Positions 16,052 through 23,455 of a DNA stretch of 33,236 bases are shown here, piece after piece (the stretch's first letter is position 1; each line of letters begins with the position of its first letter). The notes beneath the pieces are model-generated. The model was given only the letters and a program-made list of their open reading frames with translations. It was not told the DNA's origin and did not search any database. The DNA is taken from positions 1 to 33,236 of IMG/VR virus record IMGVR_UViG_3300000553_000167. One strand, 5' to 3'. The DNA is from a virus. The position numbers and the translations under genes were made by a program.

Positions 16052-16250
16052 TGTTATCACTCCTTTTTACTAGCGTTGCCTCGTTACCCCGTTTTCCCAT
16101 GCTAGGTTCAAAGTCAACTTCCTCGCCTACATCAAGACTAATATCAGTCGATTGAATTGCGGAGAAGTGACAGAAATAGCGTTTTCCATCAGAACCTTGC
16201 AATGTGCCGTAACCTTTATCAATGTCCCACTCTAAGCAAGTTCCTGTCAT
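16044..16250 (-). CDS. Cold-shock-domain-like protein
   Basis: The 68-residue protein begins at ATG 16250 after AGAGGG. It has the cold-shock layout: CLEWDIDKGYGTLQG, with an RNP1-like KGYGTL (residues 12-17), then an RNP2-like YFCHFSAI (25-32), and VGEEVDFEPSMGKRGNEATLV. These compare with KGFGFI and VFVHFS in CspA. Such domains bind single-stranded RNA or DNA. A copy inside a phage structural operon, between the portal and the scaffold, is unusual; it may promote translation of late mRNA, but that is inference. Confidence 0.75.
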   Translation of the reverse strand: MTGTCLEWDIDKGYGTLQGSDGKRYFCHFSAIQSTDISLDVGEEVDFEPSMGKRGNEATLVKRSDNNG

Positions 16251-16298
16251 TATATGTCCCTCTTCTTTTCTTGTTGCCAGTCATACCACTGATACATT

Positions 16299-16541
16299 TT
16301 AAAGATCCTTCTTCGCCTGCGCTTCCTTCTCCAAGTCTCGAATGCTACGTTTACTCATAGTGACATCGCCCTGCAGCTTCTTCTCGATCATGTCAAGCGC
16401 GATAAATTGGTAGTGTGCTGAAACTGCTTTGTCAGGGCTTTCAGCCACTAAATGGATTAGGTGGGCCTTGATTTCTCTCACTATATCCTGGAGGTATACC
16501 TGCACCTGTGGGGCTAGGTTGAGCCGTTCCAACTTGTCCAT
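16299..16541 (-). CDS. 80-residue protein overlapping portal 3' end
   Basis: ATG 16541 sits inside the portal gene, five bases after a perfect AGGAGG. The first 33 codons overlap the portal C terminus in another frame, and the protein continues about 140 bases beyond the portal stop. It is helical and charged (VQVYLQDIVREIKAHLIHLV, DMIEKKLQGDVTMSKRSIRD), with a basic-acidic end (EKEAQAKKDL), which suggests a coiled-coil head protein. The strong ribosome site makes it a likely real gene. Confidence 0.6.
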   Translation of the reverse strand: MDKLERLNLAPQVQVYLQDIVREIKAHLIHLVAESPDKAVSAHYQFIALDMIEKKLQGDVTMSKRSIRDLEKEAQAKKDL

Positions 16542-18594
16542 TTTGTCCTCCTGCTAATGTCTGAATATCTGCGCGGGTTACGTGTGGCGGGTTAAGATGA
16601 TGCACTAAAATGTCTTTCCCTGCTGCATGAATGGCTTTTTGTTCTTCTTTGGTCTGGTTGACAGCTAAATCGGTTTGAATAGTCTGCTCGAAGTCCTGCG
16701 GCGTTGCCTGGATTCCGGACTTAGCAAGAATCTGTATCTTCACACTGACAGGCAAGGTTGCGAAGTCGATTCGCAAGGACTCGCTGACAGGCTGAACCGG
16801 CGGTTGTTCTTGCATCGGCTCCTTGATATAGTCATCAGTATTTTTGATGCCAATCAGTTCAAGCATCTTTTTCTGTGCGTTATAGGCGTTCTTCTTGTCA
16901 GCCAGACCGGCCGCGATGAGAGTAGGCATGGAAGCCACAACGCCTTGCATATTCTGCACATCTTCTTGACGCACGCCTGCACCCAAACCTGCGTTGACGA
17001 TGTAGTTAAATTCTCCGGATAAGTTGTCTTTGTTGACTACCATGTCTTTGCCGGTCAGTCTAACTACTTGCTCATCGTCACTATACTTTTGGTTAAGAAA
17101 AATCATTCGCATGAATAGAGATTTCATGCCAGTCTCAGACATGTTACGAAGAATTAGGCCCATTGCCTTGCTACCCATGTTAGCGAGTAGCTTCATGCCG
17201 CCGAAAGTCTTTGTAGCCGTGTCTGGATCTGTACCCTGCGATATGCGGGATACCATACTTGCTTCTTCGCCCCAGCCTTTGACTATTTCGATGAGGTTTA
17301 GAGTGTACGAAGCTAAAGGAATCTGCGCCACGGGTTGCATTGCATCTTGTGTGGAGCCGTTGACGTCGATAAACTGCTCCCCGTCTAATACTTGGTTAAA
17401 ATCAGAGAAAGCAGCCGTACTGCACAACATCTGCGGATTGTTATTGATTGCAAGGTTCTCGACCGTCAACCGAATGATCGCCGTAAGTAAATCCTGCCAC
17501 TGTCCAAGAGCGTCCATGCCGGAGGTATACGGTACCACTCGAAACGGGTCAAACACGGGACTGATCATGCAGAAGGGGAAGCCGTCTTCGTTTTCCTCGT
17601 ACCGAATAAAGACGTTGCCCTCTTCGGCTACTGTAACAATGCAATCCTCTAACATCTTATCGCCGTTGATGTCGGCTTTGACAAAACACTCTGTTATCCA
17701 TACCTTGCGGTTCGGATCGTCAATATCATAGCTGGTGTCATCGTAATAACCTTGCCTGGTTGTGTCCATGTTGATATTATCGGTTGCCTGCGTAGTGCTG
17801 GAACCATTGGCCGCCAACTGCATAACAGCGGCTTTGTCATACATGCCAGTATATGTACCGTCTTTTTGCTTAGTCTTGATGTTGCGAACGAGGTAATCAA
17901 TGGTTACGGCTTTACGCCGGCCTACAAGCTCACAGTCATGAAATGTTTTACTCCCAGGAGTCCAGATAAGTTCTTCAGTTGGCACATTCTCAATAAGCGG
18001 ATAATTGTGCGTCAATTTCATGTATTTGATTGTGACGTTAGTAACGGGTTGCCCCTTTGCATCTTGCCCAGGCGTACCTGCATCAACAATATCGACGTTA
18101 TTGGCCTTTGCTGCGTCCATGAAGGCTTGCTCCTGTCCTAGTGGCACCGGAACTACTTCTTCTTTTTCCTCATATTCCCGCTTTTGCGTCACCATCACAA
18201 CAGAGTAAAGCTGATAGAGACTTTCTTTAACCCACCAGTAGAACTTTTGATAGCCAACGTTAGGATATTCTATTTGCCAGTTGCAATACTCTTGCATGAT
18301 CTCAGCATTATTATCATTTTCAGCCTTGCGCCCTTTGACTGAGCCAATGTCCGAAGAACCAAAGATACGCTCCATGACTTCTGCCGTCATACGCTCAACA
18401 GCCGACATAACAGATGTGTCCGCAAAGTCATATTTTAGATTCTGATACTTTGCAGCGTAAAACTCTTTGTCGGCATGGAAGCGTTGTAACCGCTCCTTAT
18501 CGCGTGGCGATATTTGCAGCAGTTTATGCTGTTTTGCTCGCTCAATCTTGGCGAGGACTTGCGTCTCTATTTTGTCTCGGTTAAGTTTAGCCAT
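16441..18594 (-). CDS. Portal protein
   Basis: The 717-residue protein begins at ATG 18594, overlapping the terminase stop by one base (TAATG). It has the helical N terminus and wing/stem of portal proteins: residues 60-75 (SVMSAVERMTAEVMERIFG), a central region with VVPYTSGMDALGQWQDLLTA followed by VENLAINNNPQML, and a Pro/Gln-rich C-terminal tail. It forms the dodecameric DNA channel at one vertex of the head. Position between terminase and scaffold and the size (P22 portal is 725) support the call. Confidence 0.85.
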   Translation of the reverse strand: MAKLNRDKIETQVLAKIERAKQHKLLQISPRDKERLQRFHADKEFYAAKYQNLKYDFADTSVMSAVERMTAEVMERIFGSSDIGSVKGRKAENDNNAEIMQEYCNWQIEYPNVGYQKFYWWVKESLYQLYSVVMVTQKREYEEKEEVVPVPLGQEQAFMDAAKANNVDIVDAGTPGQDAKGQPVTNVTIKYMKLTHNYPLIENVPTEELIWTPGSKTFHDCELVGRRKAVTIDYLVRNIKTKQKDGTYTGMYDKAAVMQLAANGSSTTQATDNINMDTTRQGYYDDTSYDIDDPNRKVWITECFVKADINGDKMLEDCIVTVAEEGNVFIRYEENEDGFPFCMISPVFDPFRVVPYTSGMDALGQWQDLLTAIIRLTVENLAINNNPQMLCSTAAFSDFNQVLDGEQFIDVNGSTQDAMQPVAQIPLASYTLNLIEIVKGWGEEASMVSRISQGTDPDTATKTFGGMKLLANMGSKAMGLILRNMSETGMKSLFMRMIFLNQKYSDDEQVVRLTGKDMVVNKDNLSGEFNYIVNAGLGAGVRQEDVQNMQGVVASMPTLIAAGLADKKNAYNAQKKMLELIGIKNTDDYIKEPMQEQPPVQPVSESLRIDFATLPVSVKIQILAKSGIQATPQDFEQTIQTDLAVNQTKEEQKAIHAAGKDILVHHLNPPHVTRADIQTLAGGQNGQVGTAQPSPTGAGIPPGYSERNQGPPNPFSG

Positions 18595-19847
18595 TAAATC
18601 GCTCCCCGCTTCGGCCCTGGCCGATCTCGTTTTACCTGTCTAACGAATTGCATGTCAATTTCTAGAGCATACCTGAGAGCATCAATGCCATGGTTATTTT
18701 TGTCAACCGGGTTCGGCAGTATTGCGCCTGTTGTCTTGTCCTGCTCTCTTTTGTACGCTCGGAACTCATTCAAAAACTGCGTGCATGTCGGATGAATTAT
18801 AATCTGGTGCTGCTGTATCCACTGTATACCCATATTGACGCTGTCTTTGCCCTTGATTGCCGCTGTTGCGCTTATACCCAAGTTGCGAAGCTCCTGGATG
18901 CTCTTAGGCTCTGCACTGTCGCAAGTGACTAGTGTCCTATCGCATACTCTGCGAATTTCAGCCGACAGTAGGTCGTTTGTTAAGCCCGTTTGGTAACTCT
19001 CGCCGCAGATGTAGATGATCTTGCGCATGCGGTCCAGATGACACAGTATGATTGCAGCCGGGTCGTCACCATATCCAAAGTCAACACCGGCCTTGTAATT
19101 GTCAAAATGTTTGCGGTCAAAGTCTTCGACCGTCCAATTGCGAAAGATGACTCCACCAAGTATTCCCCAGTTCCCAAGCGTGTAAACATCGTAGTAATAC
19201 TTATCAGTCTCGTTTTCAAGCTCTTTAATGTCATCCAGTTCGAGAAATTGATTGTCTTTGTATGTAGTTTTTAGGATTAACAAGTCATCGGCTCTTAGCT
19301 CATTTTTATCATCCTGCCAGCCCCCGAAATACTGCTTAAAAATCCAATGGTCTTGCAAAATAGGATTAAATGATTTTGTTCTGCGTTTGACTACTTTGCT
19401 TTGACCTCTTAGCCGCTTGCCAAGTTGCTTGTCATCAACTTCCTCATTCTCTGTAGCCTCTTCCTCCCACGTGTCCGTGAAAACCCCTTTGGCCGGCGTG
19501 ATCGACTTAACTTTTTCAACATCATCTAGGCCAACAAAAACAGCCTGGTATCCATTATTGCAAGTTATCAGCATATCAGACTGATTGACGGTGAATGTCT
19601 TAGTTAATTTCCACTCGTTTATAACCTTCGTTACTTCTGCAAATGAACTTTTACGTAAGGTTTTGGCTACTTTACGAGTGCACAAGTAGTTCCTCCGCCC
19701 GGACAATAAATCCATTACCAGTCTTTGAGCGATGAACTTTGACTTGCCACTTGATGACCCGCCATAAAATATTTGATTGCGGGTATCGTCATTTACGAAT
19801 GGCAGGTATGCCGGGTTAAAAAGTTTGCGATCAAGGGTAATTTCCAT
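18594..19847 (-). CDS. terL: Terminase large subunit
   Basis: This 417-residue protein is best started at ATG 19847, which has GGGAG about ten bases before; an ATG 27 bases further up has no site. The Walker A is GGSSSGKS (29-36), Walker B is in GVFTDTWEEE (121-130), and the nuclease has AGVDFGYGDDPAA (D256), TCDSAEPKSI (D310) and HGIDALRYAL (D389). It pumps DNA into the head by ATP hydrolysis and cuts the concatemer. The pattern fits the PBSX-type large-terminase family. Small terminase lies upstream and portal downstream. Confidence 0.93.
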   Translation of the reverse strand: MEITLDRKLFNPAYLPFVNDDTRNQIFYGGSSSGKSKFIAQRLVMDLLSGRRNYLCTRKVAKTLRKSSFAEVTKVINEWKLTKTFTVNQSDMLITCNNGYQAVFVGLDDVEKVKSITPAKGVFTDTWEEEATENEEVDDKQLGKRLRGQSKVVKRRTKSFNPILQDHWIFKQYFGGWQDDKNELRADDLLILKTTYKDNQFLELDDIKELENETDKYYYDVYTLGNWGILGGVIFRNWTVEDFDRKHFDNYKAGVDFGYGDDPAAIILCHLDRMRKIIYICGESYQTGLTNDLLSAEIRRVCDRTLVTCDSAEPKSIQELRNLGISATAAIKGKDSVNMGIQWIQQHQIIIHPTCTQFLNEFRAYKREQDKTTGAILPNPVDKNNHGIDALRYALEIDMQFVRQVKRDRPGPKRGAI

Positions 19848-19932
19848 TTTTTTAAGTCTCCCGCCCGTGGGCATATGGCACTCGATAGCTTAAATAGACT
19901 ATTCTTGTTTTTGGATAATTTCCAGTTTTGAC

Positions 19933-20370
19933 TTATTCGTCAGTTAAATCGGTGATTTTTACGATGTGAGATGCTCTTAAATCAATTTCAGTCTCCGTTT
20001 TTTCGGCCCATTGGTGATAGTTGTTAATAAGACCAAATTTAGCCCCGTGAGCATACGGTCCGTAGAGTTGTTCCTCACTGAAGTTCTCACATTCAGCCCT
20101 TGCACGTGCGATAGTCGCGAAAAAACTTTCTTCTTTTTTATAATTTAGCAACGTTGACCTATCACAATCCAAAGCCAAAGCAAGCCCTGACAACGTTTTT
20201 GGCAGCATATATTCTTCTTCGTATTGAGATCCGATCTTAGTTGTTACTATCCTTGTTTTATTCCTGCTTGCGAAATAATCTTCAATCCTAGACTCAAGCT
20301 CTTCAGCCGATTTAAACTTCACTGGTCGGCCATATCCCGCAGCAAACTTATTCCCCTTCGGTGCTGCCAT
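19933..20370 (-). CDS. terS: Terminase small subunit
   Basis: This 145-residue protein starts at ATG 20370 after GGAGGTG. The N terminus (MAAPKGNKFAAGYGRP) and the following SAEELESRIEDYFASRNKT are typical of phage small terminases. A helix-turn-helix-like stretch lies at TLSGLALALDCDRSTLLNYK (about 59-78), and the C terminus (NNYHQWAEKTETEIDLRA) is like other family members that contact the large subunit. It recognises the packaging site and starts packaging. Confidence 0.85.
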   Translation of the reverse strand: MAAPKGNKFAAGYGRPVKFKSAEELESRIEDYFASRNKTRIVTTKIGSQYEEEYMLPKTLSGLALALDCDRSTLLNYKKEESFFATIARARAECENFSEEQLYGPYAHGAKFGLINNYHQWAEKTETEIDLRASHIVKITDLTDE

Positions 20371-20393
20371 CTTATCACCTCCCGCCGTTATAA

Positions 20394-20444
20394 TTATAAA
20401 TCATCTGCTGTCTTTATCTCGCCAAGAACTCCTATGTACTTCAT
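20394..20444 (-). CDS. 16-residue ORF before small terminase
   Basis: ATG at 20444 is six bases after AGGGAGG and encodes MKYIGVLGEIKTADDL. The ORF ends 24 bases before the small-terminase start. The strong ribosome site inside another micro-ORF suggests a leader peptide or translation-coupling device. No known family. Confidence 0.3.
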   Translation of the reverse strand: MKYIGVLGEIKTADDL

Positions 20445-20508
20445 TTTTTGCCTCCCTGGCTTCGCGTCTAAGCCGTTTTAATTTATACCTTGCCCGGTAT
20501 CTGCTCAT
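20401..20508 (-). CDS. 35-residue basic micro-ORF
   Basis: ATG 20508 begins a 35-residue highly basic peptide (MSRYRARYKLKRLRREARE, and so on; more than ten Arg and several Lys). A GGGGTGGGA stretch is the only ribosome-site candidate. Its DNA also encodes the 16-residue ORF in another frame. If real it is the first gene of the late transcript; a nucleic-acid-binding role would be inferred only from charge. Confidence 0.3.
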   Translation of the reverse strand: MSRYRARYKLKRLRREAREAKNEVHRSSWRDKDSR

Positions 20509-20583
20509 CGGTCCCACCCCGCCGCTGATGTCGTTATCACATCATTTGCAGATACAACCCCAGCCGGTACCCGGCTCACCAGG

Positions 20584-20631
20584 CCCAACAAACAACAAAA
20601 GAGCCAAGACAGCCCTCTGCCCTTGACTCTT
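20584..20631 (-). terminator. Intrinsic terminator in the late leader
   Basis: On the minus strand AAGAGTCAAG, a 13-base loop, and CTTGGCTCTT form a ten-base stem (one G-U pair) followed by a T-rich run (TTGTTGTTTGTT). It lies about 45-90 bases downstream of the putative late promoter at 20682-20710 and upstream of all late genes, so late transcription would need read-through or antitermination. Confidence 0.7.
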
Positions 20632-20681
20632 GCGGCAGGGTATCTGTTTTGATACAAGTGCCGTAAATATGATCGATTATT

Positions 20682-20710
20682 ATTTTACCATTTCCCGGAC
20701 GTTTATGCAA
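20682..20710 (-). promoter_or_regulatory. Putative late leftward promoter
   Basis: On the minus strand TTGCAT (20710-20705) and TAAAAT (20687-20682) are spaced by 17 bases, in AT-rich DNA upstream of the small-terminase cluster. Diverges from the plus-strand consensus promoter 42 bases away. Confidence 0.5.
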
Positions 20711-20751
20711 TACCAATATAACAATTATTTTATTTATTTTTGATTTATGTG

Positions 20752-20789
20752 TTGACAATCAAAACTTGATATGGTATAATTAAATCAAG
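20752..20789 (+). promoter_or_regulatory. Perfect consensus promoter with operator dyad
   Basis: TTGACA (20752-20757) and TATAAT (20775-20780) have a 17-base spacer, an exact sigma70 consensus. CTTGAT (20765-20770) and ATCAAG (20784-20789) form an inverted repeat covering the -10, as expected for a repressor operator. It drives the two-gene plus-strand unit. Confidence 0.85.
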
Positions 20790-20810
20790 ATAGAGAGAGG
20801 AGCGAACGAA

Positions 20811-21014
20811 GTGGAAAAGATCATCGCGGTTTGTACCAAGTGCTGTCGGTCTGGGTACGGGACGAGAGACGAAATGAGAGCAAACGGCTGGAAATTTATC
20901 CCAACTACCTTGTGCTCGATATGCAATACTGCCCCGAAGCGCGGCCCGATCTATAAAGCAGATGAATGTTTTAATCACGACTGGTTAACCGGCGAAAGCA
21001 TCGATTGCGTTTAA
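20811..21014 (+). CDS. Small Cys-rich zinc-ribbon-like protein
   Basis: This 67-residue protein starts at GTG 20811, eight bases after GGAG, and about 31 bases after the -10. It has two Cys pairs, CTKC near residue 8 (VCTKCCRSGYGTRDEM) and CSIC near residue 35 (LCSICNTAPKRGP), the spacing of a small zinc ribbon. It is the first gene of the plus-strand unit, which may act between the two large operons. A nucleic-acid or protein contact role is plausible, but no family is recognised. Confidence 0.65.
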   Translation: MEKIIAVCTKCCRSGYGTRDEMRANGWKFIPTTLCSICNTAPKRGPIYKADECFNHDWLTGESIDCV

Positions 21015-21063
21015 AAAACAGCCGAAGCCGGGCGGCCAAAACCCGGCGAAGGAGGAAACAACA

Positions 21064-21546
21064 ATGAATATTTACGAAATCGCGAAACAACTTAAAGCTG
21101 ACGGATACAAGGTGCAATATCCATCAACAGACACACACAATGAAGCCATTTTTGCTGAAATCAACGGGAAAAGTATGAATATTGACTGCGACGCCGAATA
21201 CGACGATGTTATTGATCGCATTAAGGCGCTTGGCGACAGCGAAGTTCGTGGCGAAAGACTTAGCCACGGAGGCCACCGTCCCGGAGCCGGTCGCCCCGCA
21301 ACGGGCGCAAATCCTACCAGAACGTACCGACTGAGCGACGAGGAAAATGAAAAGGTACGGGAATTTATTAAAAACATGAGGGAGGCTAAGAAAATGGATA
21401 AAAAAATGGTGGTTTGCACTAACTGTAAAAATTGCTCGGCAGACATTAATAAGCCCTTTACTACAAAGTTTTGCTACGAATACCAGCGCAATTGCGCCGG
21501 AAAAGACGCTATTGATTGCAAACACTTTGACCCGCGCAACATTTAA
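21064..21546 (+). CDS. Probable regulator with GRP-type motif and Cys-rich end
   Basis: The 160-residue protein starts at ATG 21064 after GGAGG. Residues 1-65 look like a small alpha/beta domain. At about 69-80 is HGGHRPGAGRPATGA, the GxRxGAGRPxxG motif found in many phage and plasmid DNA-binding proteins, followed by TYRLSDEENEKVREFIKNMR, a helix resembling the ribbon-helix-helix end. The C terminus (VCTNCKNCSADINK, then CYEYQRNCAGKDAIDCKH) has several Cys for zinc. It may be two linked units, as the second part begins with Met. It probably regulates transcription; this is inference. Confidence 0.6.
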   Translation: MNIYEIAKQLKADGYKVQYPSTDTHNEAIFAEINGKSMNIDCDAEYDDVIDRIKALGDSEVRGERLSHGGHRPGAGRPATGANPTRTYRLSDEENEKVREFIKNMREAKKMDKKMVVCTNCKNCSADINKPFTTKFCYEYQRNCAGKDAIDCKHFDPRNI

Positions 21547-21568
21547 TAACTGCAGCCCAAAGAAAAAA

Positions 21569-21604
21569 CCCCTGGCTAATTGCCGGGGGTCTTGTTTTGT
21601 TTTA
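21569..21604. terminator. Bidirectional intrinsic terminator
   Basis: CCCCTGGC (21569-21576) and GCCGGGGG (21582-21589) pair over eight bases with one G-T. On the plus strand TCTTGTTTTGTTTT follows; on the minus strand TTTTTTC follows. It ends both the plus-strand unit and the minus-strand early operon. Confidence 0.85.
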
Positions 21605-21618
21605 GCAGATGTATTGGA

Positions 21619-22140
21619 TCATGGTGTTTCCTCCTTTCTGGCCCATTTCTCGCACGGCCTCGGGGATTGAAGTTGTGCTATTGGGCAGGTTCTTGGGATT
21701 CCTTCAACCGGAACAGTATACCTCCTTCTGCAGTTGAAGCAGTTTCGCAGCCGCACATTTTCGGCCTCGGCGGTAAGCCATTTATCCTGTGCTTCGCCAA
21801 GCGTTTTTCCCGTGTTATTGTTAACCATGATTAAGCGTATGACGCTCCCTTCCCATTGCCAATTATTTTTACCCTCGCACGGCTGACACTTGGAATAGTT
21901 AAAAGCATTTTTACCCCGATAGTTTGCGCAGTTTTTGCAGTTTCGCATCGCCACTATCTGCGCTTCTTTGGCGGCGAACTGTTGGCGGAGGTCGCACTTA
22001 TTTTTGCAACCGTCTTCGCGTAGTGCTATTTCGTCGCGAAGGTCAATTTCAGTTTGCGTCATCCCGCAAGTTAGACAAAACTCAATAGCAAAGTTTTCGC
22101 CGGATACTTTACCTATCTTGTCGTGCTGGCACTCGCTCAC
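21619..22140 (-). CDS. Cys-rich phage protein, putative zinc binding
   Basis: The 173-residue protein starts at GTG 22140 after GGAGG, in the GTGA overlap with the upstream gene. It has paired Cys in CLTCGMTQTE near residue 22, RNCKNCANYRGK near 66, CQPC near 85 and RNCFNCRRRYT near 131, plus further Cys toward the end. The two RNC(K/F)NC motifs resemble each other and are separated by about 65 residues, suggesting an internal repeat. It is the last early gene before the terminator. Such proteins in phages often bind zinc or act on host polymerase; no function is proven. Confidence 0.6.
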   Translation of the reverse strand: MSECQHDKIGKVSGENFAIEFCLTCGMTQTEIDLRDEIALREDGCKNKCDLRQQFAAKEAQIVAMRNCKNCANYRGKNAFNYSKCQPCEGKNNWQWEGSVIRLIMVNNNTGKTLGEAQDKWLTAEAENVRLRNCFNCRRRYTVPVEGIPRTCPIAQLQSPRPCEKWARKEETP

Positions 22141-22496
22141 TTATCCCCGCCTCCCTCTTGTCGTTCCAAATCCGCCACAGCATCCCGCGGGCTATCACCA
22201 AACCCAGCCAAAGATTCTTGTAGATTGATAAATCCATTCCTCGTAGCGCACCAAGACTTACCGTCTAAAAAAACATTAATATCAGTTTTCCACCATTTAG
22301 GTTCAGGGCCTAAGTTCCCAATTGGGTTTTGTGCGTTAAAATAGCAATAATCATTTCGGCAACGCCATCCGCCGCCGTAGTTAAATGTCGGCATTCCGCA
22401 CTGAGGACACGGCCCTAGAAATATATGCCACCCTTCTCCGGGTATTTTTTGACCGTATTCCCACGATGACCGCCCCGTATTATATTTTTTGATCAC
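22137..22496 (-). CDS. Zinc-ribbon protein of unknown function
   Basis: This 119-residue protein begins with GTG 22496 nine bases after GGAGG and overlaps the upstream stop (GTGA). It has CPQCGMPTF near residue 30 and CRNDYC near 46, fitting a zinc ribbon, and later a part with DINVFLDGKSWCATRNGFINLQES that resembles phage proteins linked to nucleotide metabolism. The end reads RQEGGGDK, the same ending as the upstream gene product. No exact family. Confidence 0.55.
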   Translation of the reverse strand: MIKKYNTGRSSWEYGQKIPGEGWHIFLGPCPQCGMPTFNYGGGWRCRNDYCYFNAQNPIGNLGPEPKWWKTDINVFLDGKSWCATRNGFINLQESLAGFGDSPRDAVADLERQEGGGDK

Positions 22497-22966
22497 TTAT
22501 CCCCGCCTCCTTCCCGCTTTGCCCTCCAAGCCTCAACCGTCGCGTCGCCTTCTGTTGCGATCCGCAGAGCTACACAAGCAACCTGTATAGCTTCTTTGTA
22601 AATCCGTTCCGGCGTTTCGTCCAGCAACGCCTTTGCCAGTTCGCCGACTTCTTCGGTTAGGGCCACCATAAGCAGATCATTGGCCGGAAACTTTTCCCGC
22701 ACCCGGTTTATTTCCCGGCCAGTATCTACTAAAGCCTCAATACCGCAACCTAGTTCTCTAAGTGGTTCTTCCCACCCCCGCAGCCGGTCAAGCTCGGCGA
22801 GGAGGGATGCGCCGGCGGTGGAGGAATTATAATAAACATCACATAAATTGAAGGTGTTCGGCATATAGCATCGATAATCGTCAGCATCATACCCCAGTTT
22901 TTCGCAGAGAAGCTTGATATAATCGCGATGGGATACCGTTGCAAATTCGGGCATCATATCAGGCAT
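22493..22966 (-). CDS. MazG-like or NTP pyrophosphohydrolase-like protein
   Basis: This 157-residue protein starts at ATG 22966, seven bases after AGGAGG; a TTG two codons earlier has a worse spacing. The C-terminal half has FPANDLLMVALTEEVGELAK, then PERIYKEAIQVACVALRIAT, the EExxE-type helix pattern of MazG/all-alpha NTP pyrophosphohydrolases. The N-terminal half (residues 1-85) is unlike known families, with DYIKLLCEKLGYDADDYR. The family hydrolyses NTPs, in phages perhaps for nucleotide cleansing. The last residues (EGGGDK) and the coupling sequence are shared with the next gene. Confidence 0.65.
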   Translation of the reverse strand: MPDMMPEFATVSHRDYIKLLCEKLGYDADDYRCYMPNTFNLCDVYYNSSTAGASLLAELDRLRGWEEPLRELGCGIEALVDTGREINRVREKFPANDLLMVALTEEVGELAKALLDETPERIYKEAIQVACVALRIATEGDATVEAWRAKREGGGDK

Positions 22967-23065
22967 CGTCAAACCTCCTACAATTCGTTTTAAGCCGTTT
23001 TATTTGCCGCCTACAGATTGGCACTCGTGGTATAGTTTCGCAAGCCTACGCGCACAGGGGATGGG

Positions 23066-23452
23066 TTAACGGGTGTTAGACGAGGGTAGTAGCTCGGGGT
23101 TCTCGTAGATGTTGCCAATGATCTCGATAGTTCCGATTGCCTCGTAGTGGCTTATTGCATTACAATCACAGTCTACGTGCGGTACAAGATCAAAAGCCGG
23201 GTATCCGTCATCACCCATATATTTTATCTGATAGATATTCGATTCTCCGTAACTCGTGGCCCGGACAATATCGCCATCATAAAGATCGACATCATTCATG
23301 TCCTGTAGGCCTATAAACTGCATAAGTGGCTCATTATTTTGCAGCTCGGGTATAATCAGATTACGCCACGTAAATAATGCAGGTACGGCTGAAAATAGAG
23401 TAAATATAATCATTTGATTTCTGGTAAAAACCCTGAATTTAATCTCACGCAT
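23066..23452 (-). CDS. YopX family phage protein
   Basis: The 128-residue protein starts at ATG 23452 after GGAGG. It has the family pattern: MREIKFRVF at the start, LMQFIGLQDMNDVDLYDGDIV in the middle, and IGTIEIIGNIYENPELL at the end. The function of this widespread phage family is not known. Residues 14-30 are hydrophobic here (MIIFTLFSAVPALFTWR), which is not usual in the family and may replace a common segment. The 93 bases up to 22973 hold no other gene that I can see. Confidence 0.8.
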   Translation of the reverse strand: MREIKFRVFTRNQMIIFTLFSAVPALFTWRNLIIPELQNNEPLMQFIGLQDMNDVDLYDGDIVRATSYGESNIYQIKYMGDDGYPAFDLVPHVDCDCNAISHYEAIGTIEIIGNIYENPELLPSSNTR

Positions 23453-23455
23453 AAC

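Noticed and set aside
17024-17731. Plus-strand frame of 235 codons opposite the portal gene
   Set aside because: A shadow of the portal coding strand; no family-like sequence and no ribosome site.
20521-20760. A coding gene in the gap between the late leader and the plus-strand promoter
   Set aside because: Only a 60-codon minus-strand frame exists (20576-20758), over the terminator and promoter, without natural-looking sequence; the gap reads as regulatory DNA.
22973-23065. Small gene between the MazG-like and YopX genes
   Set aside because: No start with a ribosome site and no open frame of note in these 93 bases.
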